Of a stretch of DNA of 64,000 nucleotides, positions 52,901 through 63,714 are shown piece after piece. A model generated the notes under the pieces. That model saw nothing but the letters and a program-made list of their open reading frames with translations, did not search any database and had not been told where the DNA came from. Position 1 is the first letter of the stretch; each line of letters starts with the position of its first letter. The position numbers were made by a program, and so were the translations under genes. The DNA comes from Lonicera japonica (Eukaryota; Streptophyta; Magnoliopsida; Dipsacales; Caprifoliaceae): positions 1 to 64,000 of the forward strand of contig JAKCWG010000189.1 in the NCBI GenBank assembly GCA_021464415.1, written 5' to 3'.

Positions 52901-55141
52901 TATTGAGTTCGTTCGATTGAAATGCTAATGTAACTGATGAACCTTAAGTCTGTGTTCAGTGTCAGGGTCTTGTATTATTCATTTGCAGCTATCGGAATCT
53001 TTGTTGGTTGGAGGGTGTGAGTTGCAAACTAATAAGAATTTTTCGTTTTGGGTGTATTTATTGAGATATTTCAGGAACTATGTTAATTTTCAGTCTGATC
53101 AGGATCTTTTCTTCCCCCGACTTAAATCATCTGTCCAAATTGCTTCTTTTTGCAAGTATTAATTCCCTATTTGGCAAATTAAAGATGTAAATGTGAATTG
53201 TTGAGTTGTCTTCAGATGTGATGGTGTTGTTTGGTTAGGATTTTAAAAAATGTTTTTTTTTAAAAGAAAAATTCGCGTTTGGTTCACCAATTTTTAAAAC
53301 TTCATTCAAGTAAAAAGAATCTTTTTTGTTTATTTTTTCTTTTGTATTTTAGAAAAACTTTAAGAAATGAATAAAATACAAAAACTATATTTTTTGTAAA
53401 ATTTTAAAAATATTGTGCCATACACAAACCGAATTGAAAAACAGTTTCAAAGAACTTAAAAACAAATTTTAATTTAGACATTTAAAACTCCAACCAAACA
53501 GAACCGATTAGTTTTGGATATTCACTAAATAAAACCAATGGTGATAATAAGTCATACAATGATTGATCACTCTTTTGCCCTTAATTGGGCAAAAAGGACT
53601 TAAAAAAAGTCAAACAATGATTGACTCTTTTTTGTTTAAAAAATGCTCAATACTTATTTGCATTTTCAGGTTATTAATATCTAAATTGTGTTCGATCTTT
53701 GTATTGTAGTTAATAATATGTAGGAATCGCCACATTGCTTCTTAATATTGCATTATTTTAGTTTGGCTTCTTCAATATAGCACAGGAAGCTTTATTTTCT
53801 CCTACCTTTATGAAATGATAAGTGTCAAACCACCAAACATATATGAATATTTTTGTATGTTCCTTTTTTCCTGTTTTTTTTTTTTTGGTCTTTAACGAGA
53901 TAATGGTTCTAGTGAATTTAATAAAATACAATTTGTTATTGAATCTAGCCTTTTCACCCCCGAAGTGACCATTGAACTAGAAACTGCATGATTATATAGC
54001 CAAAGGGAATACACCACACCTACATCATCCCAAGCGCTGCCGAACAAGTTCAGAAGCATGTAAACAGTCCAGCTAACCTTCTCTTTAAAAATCACCCTGT
54101 TTAACGTTTAATAGATAATAGAGTGCAATTATAGTGCCATCACATACAAAGCAAAGCAAAAAAAAAAAAGATAGTTCCTTCTGTAAGTTCAACTGAACGG
54201 GTCCCTATTAATTACCTTACTCATTGATCATCAGTTATGTTCCAAAGTTATTATATTTGCAACTGAATAGTTAAGAAGCTTTTGTTTTACTTTCAGTTAT
54301 ATGCTGTAAAATCATTTATGCCTTTTTCAAACTATAGGCACCAACTATGAAATATCATTTTCCTTACAGGTTCTCCATTCTCATTTATTAGGTGAAGAAA
54401 AAGGCTTATGTTGAGTTGCATGTTGGCGATGTGATTTGTTTTGGCCAGTAAGAAATTGCTTTGACTATTTGTTTTCCTTTTTGTTTTTTCTAGTGGATGT
54501 TCATTATTGTATCCGCTATCTGGTCTTGTTCAAAGATTATTTTGTGGTCCATGCCACTAATAAGGGACAGATGGATATCTAAGTGCCTGGGAGTAGGACT
54601 CTTTGGGCTAAAAGTCTAAAACAGATCAACTACTGCATATTTCTGTATTCATGTACATTACATGATTCATATGTGCTATAAAGGTTTTATAAATATTGAG
54701 ATTAGATGTGTTAAATATTGGAATTGAAATGATATTGGTCTATTTCGGGAAAATCTGATTAGAACTATCTCAGAAAAATCACTTCAAAAATTTGGAAATG
54801 CAAGGATTACAATCCGGAAAATTTTCAAAATATAAGGATATCGGAAATGCTGTATCTTAGGCAAAAAATGGAAAAATAAATTATATTGGATTTTGGAAAT
54901 TTTGGAAGTTGGGAAGACGTTTGCACCCTAGCACCCATTTGAACGAGGGTGAGCGATCTGTTTAAAATTATGATTTACAACATTTTTTTATAATCTGGAA
55001 ACTAGGTTTGAGTTTATTTGACCAAGTGTATGTATTTAAACATCTTTGTAACTTATTCTTGTTGTTGCTTATTGTTTGCTTGTGAACAGTTCAACCCAGT
55101 TATACATATTCCAAGGACCTTCTGGGCTGATGATGCAACCG
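49751..55141 (+). CDS. FHA-domain protein, kanadaptin-like N terminus, five exons
   Basis: Predicted phosphothreonine-binding FHA domain of the kanadaptin type. Exons: 49751-49980, 50821-50906, 52761-52840, 54392-54447, 55090-55141. All introns are GT-AG, phases join, and there is no stop in 168 codons. Seen: acidic N terminus, YTIPPWSEPPCHRYFL (about 48-63), KGAYMFGRVDLCDFVIDHPS, FHAVLQFKRSGDAYLYDLSS, THGTFINKKQVKKKAYVELH, VGDVICFGHSTQLYIFQGPS. The FHA signature is present (GR, SxxH, THGTFxN) with SPFH where SRFH is usual and SSTHG for GSTHG. Plant kanadaptin-like proteins run to ~700 residues with coiled coils; here nothing of that remains. Exon 5 ends CAA CCG before gtaata in phase 0. If the donor is unused, a stop comes at 55216 (192 residues). 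Otherwise it can splice to the BLOS2 exons at 57359 in frame. Confidence 0.85.
50821..50906 (+). CDS. FHA gene, exon 2
   Basis: 86 bp; acceptor aatcatccag, donor gtacac. Encodes NEKGAYMFGRVDLCDFVIDH and PSISPFHA. The other frame open across this exon (LHVWASRSL) is not the coding one. Confidence 0.87.
51362..51799. repeat. 219-bp tandem duplication
   Basis: actgactggattaaaataac starts at 51362 and 51581. The units also share gttcctttttggtaggaaag and ccataaaagtttctttagag and differ at roughly one base in ten. Confidence 0.88.
52398..52605. mobile_element. Stowaway MITE, 208 bp, TA target duplication
   Basis: The left end CTCCCTCCATCCCAAA and right end TTTGAGATGGAGGGAG are inverted repeats, each bordered by TA (52396-52397, 52606-52607). 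Classic Tc1/mariner-related plant MITE, inserted in FHA intron 2. Confidence 0.9.
52761..52840 (+). CDS. FHA gene, exon 3
   Basis: 80 bp; acceptor ttttctag, donor gtattt. Completes Val from exon 2 and encodes LQFKRSGDAYLYDLSSTHGT and FINKKQ, the core of the FHA phosphopeptide-binding face. Confidence 0.88.
53223..53505. mobile_element. Tourist-like MITE, 283 bp, GAT duplication
   Basis: The left end GGTGTTGTTTGGTTAGG and a right end ending ccaaccaaacagaacc are inverted repeats. GAT flanks both sides (53220-53222, 53506-53508). Three-base duplication and a GG-TGTTTGG terminus fit PIF/Harbinger-derived Tourist elements. It lies in FHA intron 3; an inverted relative is at 59581-59877. Confidence 0.8.
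54392..54447 (+). CDS. FHA gene, exon 4
   Basis: 56 bp; acceptor ttattag, donor gtaaga. Encodes VKKKAYVELHVGDVICFG and two bases of the next codon. Confidence 0.87.
55090..55141 (+). CDS. FHA gene, exon 5
   Basis: 52 bp; acceptor gtgaacag. In frame it reads STQLYIFQGPSGLMMQP, the last FHA strand. The longer frame seen on this stretch (FNPVIHIPRTFW) is out of phase and not used. The donor gtaata sits where family members go on to the coiled-coil part. Confidence 0.83.
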
Positions 55142-55651
55142 GTAATACTGCCGGATCACCTTATCTATTTGTCTGTTCTTCATTTCTTTCATTTGATTTT
55201 TAATATTTGGTCATGATTCATATACAAGTTGGGTTGGATGTTCTTAAATTTAATAATTGTTGTTTTACTTCACCTTTTCTTTTGGGTAAAGTGCACTAGT
55301 ACAGTTTATGCCCCCTTATTATATTTCGGGCTTATGGGTCACCCCTAAAGAAAAAACCAACAATTTTCCCTCCCAAACTTCATTTTATTAACATTTCAAA
55401 TAAATGTCTAAAAGTTTCTGTCCGAAAATAAAGGGAGCATTTTCATATGATCCAGTAAAACCTCTATATAGTGATACTATATAAAGTTATAACCTCCATT
55501 TAATCATAAAAAAATAAATTCGGTCCCAACTTGGGCCAGTTATGTATAGGAATAATCTCCACATGATAATAAATTATAGATTTTTTTGCTCCCATCTTAA
55601 GGAAATTTGCCTCCATATAATAACATTTTTCAATCATGCAAAAAATATGTA

Positions 55652-56003
55652 GGCCTTGTTTGGTGGGTGTTCTCAAAATTTTAAAAACTCAACCTAAAAT
55701 CAACTTTACTTTTACACTTTCCAAAATTTATTTCACTTTACTTTCTCTCTCTAAAAAAACTTTTAAAACACCATAACTTTAAATCCAAAAAGCAAAATTA
55801 GATAAAAAAAAAATATATATTTGAAACCTACTTGTCGAGATCTATAAAATAAGATCCATTGTGACTATTTTTTGAAATTTTTTTATGAGATTTTTTAGTT
55901 AATTGAAAAAAACTCAAACAAAAACCAAATTCACTTTTCAACATACTTCCAAATTCTACCAAACACCAGATAACTCAACTCAAAACATTAACCAAACATC
56001 ACC
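55652..56003. mobile_element. Tourist-like MITE, 352 bp, GTA duplication
   Basis: The left end GGCCTTGTTTGGTGGGTG and right end ACCAAACATCACC are inverted repeats. GTA flanks both sides (55649-55651, 56004-56006). It sits between the FHA and BLOS2 exons. Confidence 0.75.
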
Positions 56004-56685
56004 GTAATGTCGGTATGTGGCATGACTGTTGTGCTAGAAGGAGAAGGAAGGGCATTCACTTGAATTGGTTGCAGATTGCACTGTTTTATTGTATGTATTT
56101 GTAGAATTTAGTTGGAGCTAAAGCATTAAACTGAACAATGAAAATTAGTAGATTTCAAGATGACCTCTTTGGGCCAAGTATATCTTTTCCCAATGTTTAC
56201 ATCTTAGAAATGGGCATGGTAAGTGTATAGGGACGGTTTATAGATCATCAAATTCCCACAAATGGAATGAGAAGAGGGTCCATGTAGATGATGGAGACCT
56301 TGCAAACAACAACGCTGCTCCTTCCCTATATTGAGTACAGAACCCAAAGGCAATCGTTGAGTGAACTGTATCTCCTTTGTGTTAATTGATCTAAGGCGCA
56401 CCCTTACTGCTGGGGTGGGGCTCGTACATGTATTGTTATTGATAGTTGGAGAGCGGGAAGAAGGAGAAGAGTTCCTTGAATATACCCGATGAGCTGCTTT
56501 TCTTTTCTCAATGTATCCATACAACTTTATTAAGATAAATAAGTCAAAAAAGATCATTTTTTAACTAAAATTCTATTAAGTTATAACCTTTCTATGGTAA
56601 AAAAATTGGTTTGGTCCCCCCAACACTATTACTATAGGGAGGTTTTACTGTATTCAAACTTCAGTCTATTTATAAAAACTCTCAC

Positions 56686-56732
<47 letters not shown>

Positions 56733-57358
56733 GTAAATGCACATACATACATACATACATGAATGCATGTGATGCGCTCTAGGAAGTAATAATGCTATGG
56801 GATATGTATATGGTTGAAAATTTATTAATTATTATGTAATGGAATTATTAACTATTTACAATGGAGTGAAGTTGATTACCTAAAATTAGAGGGTCAATTT
56901 TCATTCTCAAATTATAGGGGAGGCCAACATTTTTATAACATAAAGACATTGTCAAACTTCTATACTTATTGAGAAGGAAATAATATTGTGGGATCATCAG
57001 TGTTCCAAATATCAAACTATTTCTTATAAGCCTTTCTTTTTTACAAACACCTAAGAGGCTTGCACTTGGACTGCCTACAAAATAATAATGCTAAAAATGG
57101 TATATCGTCGTCGTTATTTTGATGTACCAGTACACATGTATATCTTTAATGAATCCCCAAATGTATCCGTATCCTACTTTGTTTGAAAAATCCGTATCGG
57201 ACCTTTATCGCATATCCGTACCCATGCTTCTTAGATCTCTCTCATTACATAATGTATATACTTGTATGTATCTGTATGAATTTAAATTGCGTGACCTGAT
57301 TTGCAAAAGAGAGATGCACATATCTTCTGTTTTAATGAAATGAGCGAGTATTCAGCAG
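56004..57358 (+). other. Sequence between FHA and BLOS2 exons, no BLOS2 first exon seen
   Basis: Holds a (GA)n tract (56691-56727), catac repeats (56740-56760) and AT-rich DNA. The minus frame at 56204-56557 has no recognised family. In the BLOS2 frame an in-phase TGA lies just upstream of 57359 (57341-57343), so translation must enter by splicing. A minimal ATG-TCG before gtatgt at 56007 would supply only Met-Ser and is weak. Confidence 0.5.
56691..56727. repeat. (GA)n microsatellite
   Basis: 37 bases of uninterrupted GA, followed by tttagtaaatg and a (CATA)n stretch. Confidence 0.95.
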
Positions 57359-57424
57359 GGTCTAGCTGAGTCACTGAATGACCTTTTCACCAGCGTCTCC
57401 ACAATGATCAAAGGAGAGCTTCAG
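57359..57424 (+). CDS. BLOS2: BLOS2, first visible exon
   Basis: 66 bp, 22 codons, GGT CTA GCT GAG to CTT CAG, phase 0 at both ends. An alternative acceptor three bases upstream would add Gln. Confidence 0.85.
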
Positions 57425-59109
57425 GTTTGCTCCCTATTCAGCTTCTAATTTACTTGATCTCCGGTTTATACATGTTACGTATTTACACAATTATCATGCA
57501 TGTGTACATTCTGCTATTATACAGGAACATGAACTTTTTACATGCTGAAAGCATTTTAGAGAACTCGAAGACTTGGAATCGTTTTTTTAAGGCGTTCTTA
57601 ACTGTATCCACACAATCATGCTTCTCACCCTACTTGTAAAAAATGCTTTCAACTCACCCAACACAAAAACATAAATACTCTCTCTTTGAAGCAAAAACTA
57701 AAGAACAAAATTACTATGCCTGATGCACTGATCACACACTCAAATAGTTCCAAAATCACAGCCAAATGGTGATACATGAAATTATCTACATTCTTCAAAT
57801 GTTTACCTCAAGAAAATTAATATTCTTAATTCACTGGCCAGATGATTTTTATTATACGCTTGTGAGTTTGGAGCTAAACATATTTAGCCTCTATATATAT
57901 AATGTTTTCATTGAATAAATTTTCGTTAAAGAGAGAGCACATATATGCTTGCAGGTTGAGTTTGAAAGTTTCTTCGAAAGCGGGGTGAGAAGTAAGATTG
58001 TGTGGGTGCATTTAAGAACTCCCATTTTTAATGCTATTTCAGTATTTCGAGTTGTCATTATCAGACTCTTCATCTGAAATGAATAGTCCTACTTTCTAGT
58101 TCAACCCTTCTCTGATTAAGAGTTGCATTTCCTTTTCAGGATATAATCAATGTATCAAATCTCACTATAGAAATAAGTTGTACAATTGGCCGTTGATTAA
58201 ATTGAAAGAAGTGTTATCTTGAAAAGGTAAAAAAGTCAAAAGTCTCTTAATTTGAGACTGAGGGAGTAATAGGTGGTGTTAAAGTAGCTAAAAATTATCT
58301 CATAGACAAGGAATGCCAAAGGGGAGCAACTCATGATTCTGCTTTTCAATAGATTGGAGGAACTGGGGGATCCCTATAATTGTCTACTGTACCTTTTGTT
58401 TTGATGTCTCTGTCTTTAAAAAATGGCTGATACCGATTTTCATCGGTTTTTGGCCTCCCCGATATTGTCACGTATTGCCATGTCCAACACATGTTGGTCC
58501 ACCTGCCAATCTGAGGGTGACGTGTCAGATACATTACACCGGTACTGTTATGTATCTGATATTGTGTATCTTTAGTATATCTTACCTTTCTCATGTATTC
58601 CGGATCTGGCCGTATATAAGGCACCTTATCAGCTTCTTTATCTGTATATTTAATGGTAATGGGCTACACAAGTTAAGGGTAATCCTCACCTAGCAACTGC
58701 CACTAAGAACGCTCAAATGTTTTTCTCGGTTGGAACTCTTTCTTCTGGTCTTGAGATTTTTCTCTGTATTCATAATTTGGATTCTCTTTCTATAATTGCA
58801 TATATTGATAATTTTGAGTGTTGTGTATATATATATAAACAGGGAACCAATAATCTGCTTGAACTTTTGGAGAAGATGAATGTAAGAGTGGCAGAAGAGT
58901 ACAAAGGATTTGGGGATGTGGCTTCTGGTTTAAGGGTTTTTGTGGAGCAGCTGAAGTCCAAAAGCGGTGATTTCGACAAATATGTCACGCAAATTGACGC
59001 AATTGAACAGCAAGTGACTGAATTTGAAGCCGTAATTTCAGTGCTCGATAGATATGTTTCTATGTTAGAATCAAAAGTGCAATCCGTTTACAAACTTCCA
59101 CCTCCCTGA
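57359..59109 (+). CDS. BLOS2: BLOC-1 subunit BLOS2, two visible exons
   Basis: Subunit of the BLOC-1 complex, which in plants is linked to endosome-to-vacuole sorting. Exons 57359-57424 (acceptor attcagcag, donor gtttgc) and 58843-59109 (acceptor aaacag) join in phase 0 to 110 residues. The first gives LAESLNDLFTSVSTMIKGEL; the second gives GTNNLLELLEKMNVRVAEEY, GDVASGLRVFVEQLKSKSGD, QQVTEFEAVISVLDRYVSML and ends SVYKLPPP. This is the whole conserved BLOS2 core including the coiled-coil region; only about 10-20 N-terminal residues are missing. No start codon is visible in frame upstream. Start is therefore either in an unseen small exon or supplied by the FHA exons, whose last exon ends in a matching phase. 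No lesions. Confidence 0.9.
57425..58842 (+). other. BLOS2 intron
   Basis: Nothing coding is recognised apart from a truncated Stowaway end near 58262-58268. The frame running into exon 2 from 58717 is intronic up to 58842. Confidence 0.6.
58236..58266. mobile_element. Truncated Stowaway end
   Basis: cttaatttgagactgagggag followed by TA is the right end of a Stowaway MITE; no matching left end was found. Confidence 0.5.
58843..59109 (+). CDS. BLOS2: BLOS2, last exon
   Basis: 267 bp, 88 codons plus TGA at 59107-59109. Encodes the conserved coiled-coil body from GTNNLLELLEKMN to the C terminus. Confidence 0.93.
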   Translation, partial: GTNNLLELLEKMNVRVAEEYKGFGDVASGLRVFVEQLKSKSGDFDKYVTQIDAIEQQVTEFEAVISVLDRYVSMLESKVQSVYKLPPP

Positions 59110-59313
59110 AACATACTGTATACTGATATTTACTTCAGATCATCTATTATACATTGTGCTATTGTGACTTTGGCTTCAAATTGGTGTGGAAAGGTAAATA
59201 ATATTTGCCCTTGGTTCGCTTTGAGGTTTAACGCACCGTAGGAATATTGTATTTGGTAAATTACATATAATATTATGTGTGAATAACAAAAAATTGATCA
59301 TAATAAGCACCAA

Positions 59314-59577
59314 GGCTCCGTTTGATTACAAGATAAAAAAAATTATAACAAAAAGAATTGATTTTTGTGACAAGTTAAAAAATGAGTTGAGTGAATTTTT
59401 TTCCAAAGAAAAAAAGTTCGTTGGACAGCGAGGAAGAAATTTTATTTCACAAAAATAAAGTTGGGAGGACTTATTCTCATAAGAATAAGTATGAAATTAT
59501 GTTGTTCAATTCATTTTTTCACTTCTAACAAAAGTCGGTTTTTGTTATAATTTTTCAACTCGTTATCAATTAGAGTC
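59314..59577. mobile_element. MITE, 264 bp, with GGCTCCGTTTGA-type ends
   Basis: The left end GGCTCCGTTTGATTACAAG and the complement of the right end (GACTCTAATTGATAACGAG) align, and both continue into aaaattataacaaa. Flanks are CAA and TAA, near a 3-bp duplication. It lies about 200 bp after the BLOS2 stop. Confidence 0.65.
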
Positions 59578-59580
59578 TAA

Positions 59581-59877
59581 GGTTTTGTTTGGTTAGAGTT
59601 TTAAATATTTAATTTAAAATTTATTTTTAAGTATAAATTTTTAAAACTGTTTTTCAATTCGATTTGTATACATACGGTACGCTATTTTTAAAATTTTACA
59701 AAAAATATAATCTTTGTTTTTTATTCAATTTTTAAAGTTTTCTAGAATATAAAAGAAAAAAAATAAACAAAAAAGATTCTTTTCACTGGAGTGAAATTTT
59801 AAAAATTGGTGGACCAAACACAATTGTTTTTGAAAAAACACTTTAAATATTTTTTAAAAACCTAACCAAACAACACC
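59581..59877. mobile_element. Tourist-like MITE, 297 bp, TAA duplication
   Basis: Ends GGTTTTGTTTGGTTAGA and CCTAACCAAACAACACC, flanked by TAA (59578-59580, 59878-59880). Its reverse complement matches 53223-53505 over most of its length (cgaattgaaaaacag, aaaagaatcttttttgttta). It is inserted directly next to the previous MITE. Confidence 0.82.
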
Positions 59878-61447
59878 TAAGGGTCTATTTGATAAAAAAA
59901 TGATTAAAAAATCAAATAATTATTATGAGTCCTATGGGAGGATATATTGTACGGTAGAAATATGGGTGCTTATACTTGGTTATCATCCTTCGGTTAAATT
60001 TAGATATTATTTTACGTATATGGTTGACGTATACTAATTTACTTTGGGGGGGAGATGCTATGTGTTGTGCATAGTATATACCACTAATTTTGATTTATGG
60101 TTTCATAGTATTTAATTTGGTATAATACAATATATATGTATATGGTATACATATAAGGAGTAAGTTGTATGCATCTTGTGGCTCACTCCCATTTTTCAAA
60201 ATAGTTTTGCAAATACACACTCTGGATTGGCGCGTGATAGAATTTAGTTATCTCTGATGACCCCGAAATTGTGTTAGTCTCTCTTGGAAGGACAACTTGA
60301 TTTTATATTCGTAACTTTAAGTTGATTCTATTTGTATTAAGTAAACATTGTTTAATAATTGGTTTATGTAATTGAAAAGGTGATGTAATATTAATTATGG
60401 TAAATTGTAATTGATTGTTTACTCTTTTGAGAATTACATTGATGTAGTGGACCTTATTCTTTATTATGAAGATTGTGATTGAGTTTTGGTTGAGAAATGA
60501 TTTGATGGAGTGTCATTTATATATACATGCCTTGGATATCGATAAAATAAAGTAAACCATGCCGAATTTTTCTAAAAATCTAAAAGGTACTTTTTTTAAT
60601 TAAAATAACTAATTTAAATTAATTCGTAAAATTTTAATATCACCCACCATCAACGTACGACACACGTGACAAATTGATCCCAGAGATGAAAACCTCTAAA
60701 CGGGATTTAGGGTGTCACAAAAACAATAGCCAAATAGAGAGCAGAAAGGAGAACAAATTTGTGTTTGAAGGTAGGTTCTTTCGATGGCTCTTATTCTCAA
60801 TTCGGTAGTACGTTCTTCCTTGGGTGTGTGAGTTGATTGTTTTAGTTTAAAAGCTTTAATTGAGTAGTACAATTGCAGAAACATATGAGTTTGGCTTTGT
60901 GTGGGAGTGATTGTAAAGGAGATAATGTTGATTGTCTTGAACTGTCCCCTCCTATTTACAGGTATAATATAGGTTACATTAAAGTCAGTGAGCTATGAAA
61001 ATTATTATAAATGGTAAACTTAGTCACCGGTCCAATATAACAGTTGTCTCTAACCTTATTCACACTTGTATAATTGGTTATTTCTTATCATTTATCCTTT
61101 AGTTTAGCTTATTCACCCGACCATTTATGGTCGGTCTTCGTCTTCTATCAACGTCTTGTTCAACCAACAACAATAATTAGTTTATGGTCGGTTACTATAG
61201 AAATTTATTTTGGCCGGCTAACTATTTTTCCTTTCATAATTTGCATTTTAATGTGTATGGGTCTAAGAGCAGCCGATCATAATATGGGCTATTAATGCCG
61301 GACCTAGCTAAATGCCTACTTATAATTTTTACCTCCTACAAGTATAATAATAAATTTTCAAATTTTAAAGTGATAACAAATTAGCCTTAATGAATTTGGG
61401 TAACCCAACTAATTATTTTAATAAAATAAAACTAAAATTTATTAAAT

Positions 61448-61450
<3 letters not shown>
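59878..61450. other. Intergenic DNA
   Basis: AT-rich to 60640, then a moderately G+C-rich patch (60700-61320) with leader-like sequence, perhaps an LTR fragment. The frames at 60696-60884 and 61074-61295 match nothing known. Confidence 0.4.

Positions 61451-61488
<38 letters not shown>
61451..61488. repeat. (AT)n microsatellite, 38 bases
   Basis: Uninterrupted alternating AT, the longest in the window. Confidence 0.95.
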
Positions 61489-61492
<4 letters not shown>

Positions 61493-61520
61493 TTTAAGGC
61501 TATAATTTTGGGAAATGAAG

Positions 61521-62768
61521 TTAGAGTATCTCTCATAGTTGTGTAAAAATTTAAGTGTAAATCTTGTGTGTCAATCAACTTTTACACAAAACTTGAAATT
61601 TGAAAAAAATATGCTCCAATAGTACTTTTGTAAATTATTGTACAAATTTTGAAATAACCAATAAAATATCAACGCAGGTTAATTATTATTTTATATTTTT
61701 TCCTTCAACTTTTTATACATAATCTTATATTTATAATGGATCTTTATTTATATCTCTTGAGTATATTTCAAATATATATTTTTTATTAAAAGTTATTACA
61801 TTTTAAAGTTTTAATAAAAAACTAAAAAAATAGAAAGTTGACGTGGTAATGTAAAGTGAGAGTGTATTTTATATTGTTAGCGAAAACGTGGATAATTAAA
61901 ACATAAACTGGAAATTAACAAATTAAACAGAATGTAAAATTAAGTCTCATGTTTCATACGTTCTCTTTAAAATAATTACGCCCCCCCAGTAAAGAGATGT
62001 GTGTGTTGATTTGTGTGGAATGAGGTCTCGAAGGCCTCAAATTTATACAAGGGGGAGGAGCCTTTGAATTAATTATTGCATTAATCAAAAACGATTTTTT
62101 AGTGTTAATTGCAACAATTAAACAAACCGTTTTTTAAGAATTAATTCAAACGTTTTATTCAATTTGAATTTGAAATCTCTTAATTAAGAGTAATTCAAAA
62201 TTTAAAACGGACGTCTTTAAGGAAAAATAAATGACCTGTTACAATTGTGTGGAGATGGAAAACTTTTTCTAAGTGCAAAACAATGTCAAGCCAAATTCAG
62301 TCCGTGATTTGCACCCCCCGTGCCTGGGTTATTGAGAAAGAGCTTTATTTTTCTTAGAAGCTTATGAGCTAGTGAAAGATTTTCCTTTATAAACTCATAA
62401 TTTTTTTTTCCAAAGTTTCAATGTGGGACTTAACATTTCCCATTCCATTGTCCATTTCAAGTAGCTCACTTTGGGTGAAAATTTCTGATTCACCCCATAT
62501 TCGTTTTGAGCAAATAAATATACGATCTCGATATACTCTCGGAGGAGAACACGAATATGTAATTTCCTTTCACAACCGAATATGAAATCTCGTTAAAAAT
62601 TACCCTCAAAATGGCTCAAAAAATGCCTTTATTATCTAAATTTTTTTCAACAAATACAACCAATTTACACAACTTATTTTTAAATGACTGTTGAAGATTA
62701 ATTTTTTTACAAATTTTATAAAATTTACACAAAACATAAATATAAAAGGACTATTAGAGATGCTCTTA
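61521..62768. mobile_element. TIR element with AGAG(C/T)ATCTCT ends, ~1.25 kb
   Basis: The left TTAGAGTATCTCTCATAG and the complement of the right (CTAAGAGCATCTCTAATAG) match in 16 of 18 bases. The inner parts (ttacacaa, aaaattt) also mirror. No transposase is present. The centre (about 61860-62630) differs in character and may be a separate insertion. No clear target duplication. Confidence 0.5.
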
Positions 62769-62868
62769 GTATAAAAGTACTTTTAATAAAACTATATATC
62801 GATATTATTTTCTTTATTTAAAAGGCTTAGGTGGCGTTTGATAAAAAACTGAAAACTAAACTAACAAT

Positions 62869-63706
62869 TAGGGGTGTTCAAGAACCGAACTGGACCTATT
62901 GGACCGACCGGACTGGACAAAAAAAGAGGGTTTATTTTTTTATTTTTACACATACAACGGTCCGGTCTGGCGCAAACTTTTATAGACCGAAATAGTCTGA
63001 TTCGGTCTTCGGTCTTATAAGGAAAAATGTTTACAAAACTGGACTGGACTGATTATTTATATAATTTTTTTTTTAAATATGCATTTATAAACATAATAAG
63101 GAGCCAAAGTCTTACACATTTTCCCCATAAACCTACCACCCATCACACCCATCGCTTATGTCCCCCACTCATCCCCCACCCACGTGATTTCGGCTTTCCT
63201 TTTTCTCTTTTCCTTTTTTATTCTCACTCTCTCTGTGTGTGTGTTATATACATATATTTTAAAATATATATATATCTTTGTAAAATATACACACTCTCTT
63301 TCTTGCATTTTCCTCTCTCTCTCTCCCCCTCTCCACTCAAGTTCGTCTCTCTCTTTTTTTTTACACCATTTTTGCCGTCAACCTCCACCACACCATTCTC
63401 CGCCATTTTCAACGCCAACCTTGTTACGTTTTTCTCCTCCTCACAGTACCCCCCCTTTCTTTAATTTTTCTCTTTTTATTTTGGTTTAATTTTCCGACCA
63501 TAATATTCTTATGAGAAAGATGAGGTTGTTGTGAAGTTCAGACCGAATGGACCGACCGAGACCGGCCAGATCAAGACGGTCTGGTCTAGTCCGGTCTTTA
63601 ATAGCTTATTGGTCCGGTCCGATCCTAAAATTTAAAGGACCGAAACATTCGGTCCGGTCCACTATGTAGGTAAACGGTCCGGTTAACCGGACTGTGAACA
63701 CCCCTA
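62869..63706. mobile_element. hAT-like non-autonomous element, 838 bp
   Basis: Perfect 12-bp inverted ends TAGGGGTGTTCA and TGAACACCCCTA, flanked by CTAACAAT (62861-62868) and CTAACAAC (63707-63714), an 8-bp target duplication with one mismatch. Both subterminal regions are crowded with ggtccggt/accggac words. The centre is a CT-rich leader-like stretch; frames across it (63027-63464, 63184-63489, 63224-63418) are low complexity. No transposase. Confidence 0.87.
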
Positions 63707-63714
63707 CTAACAAC

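Noticed and set aside
55018..55203. Frame reading FNPVIHIPRTFWADDATG as a separate protein
   Set aside because: The same bases in the spliced frame give STQLYIFQGPSGLMMQP, the expected end of the FHA domain, so this frame is out of phase.
63027..63464. 145- and 101-codon frames with Phe/Ser/Leu repeats
   Set aside because: Both read through the CT-rich centre of the hAT-like element in different frames; simple sequence, no motif.
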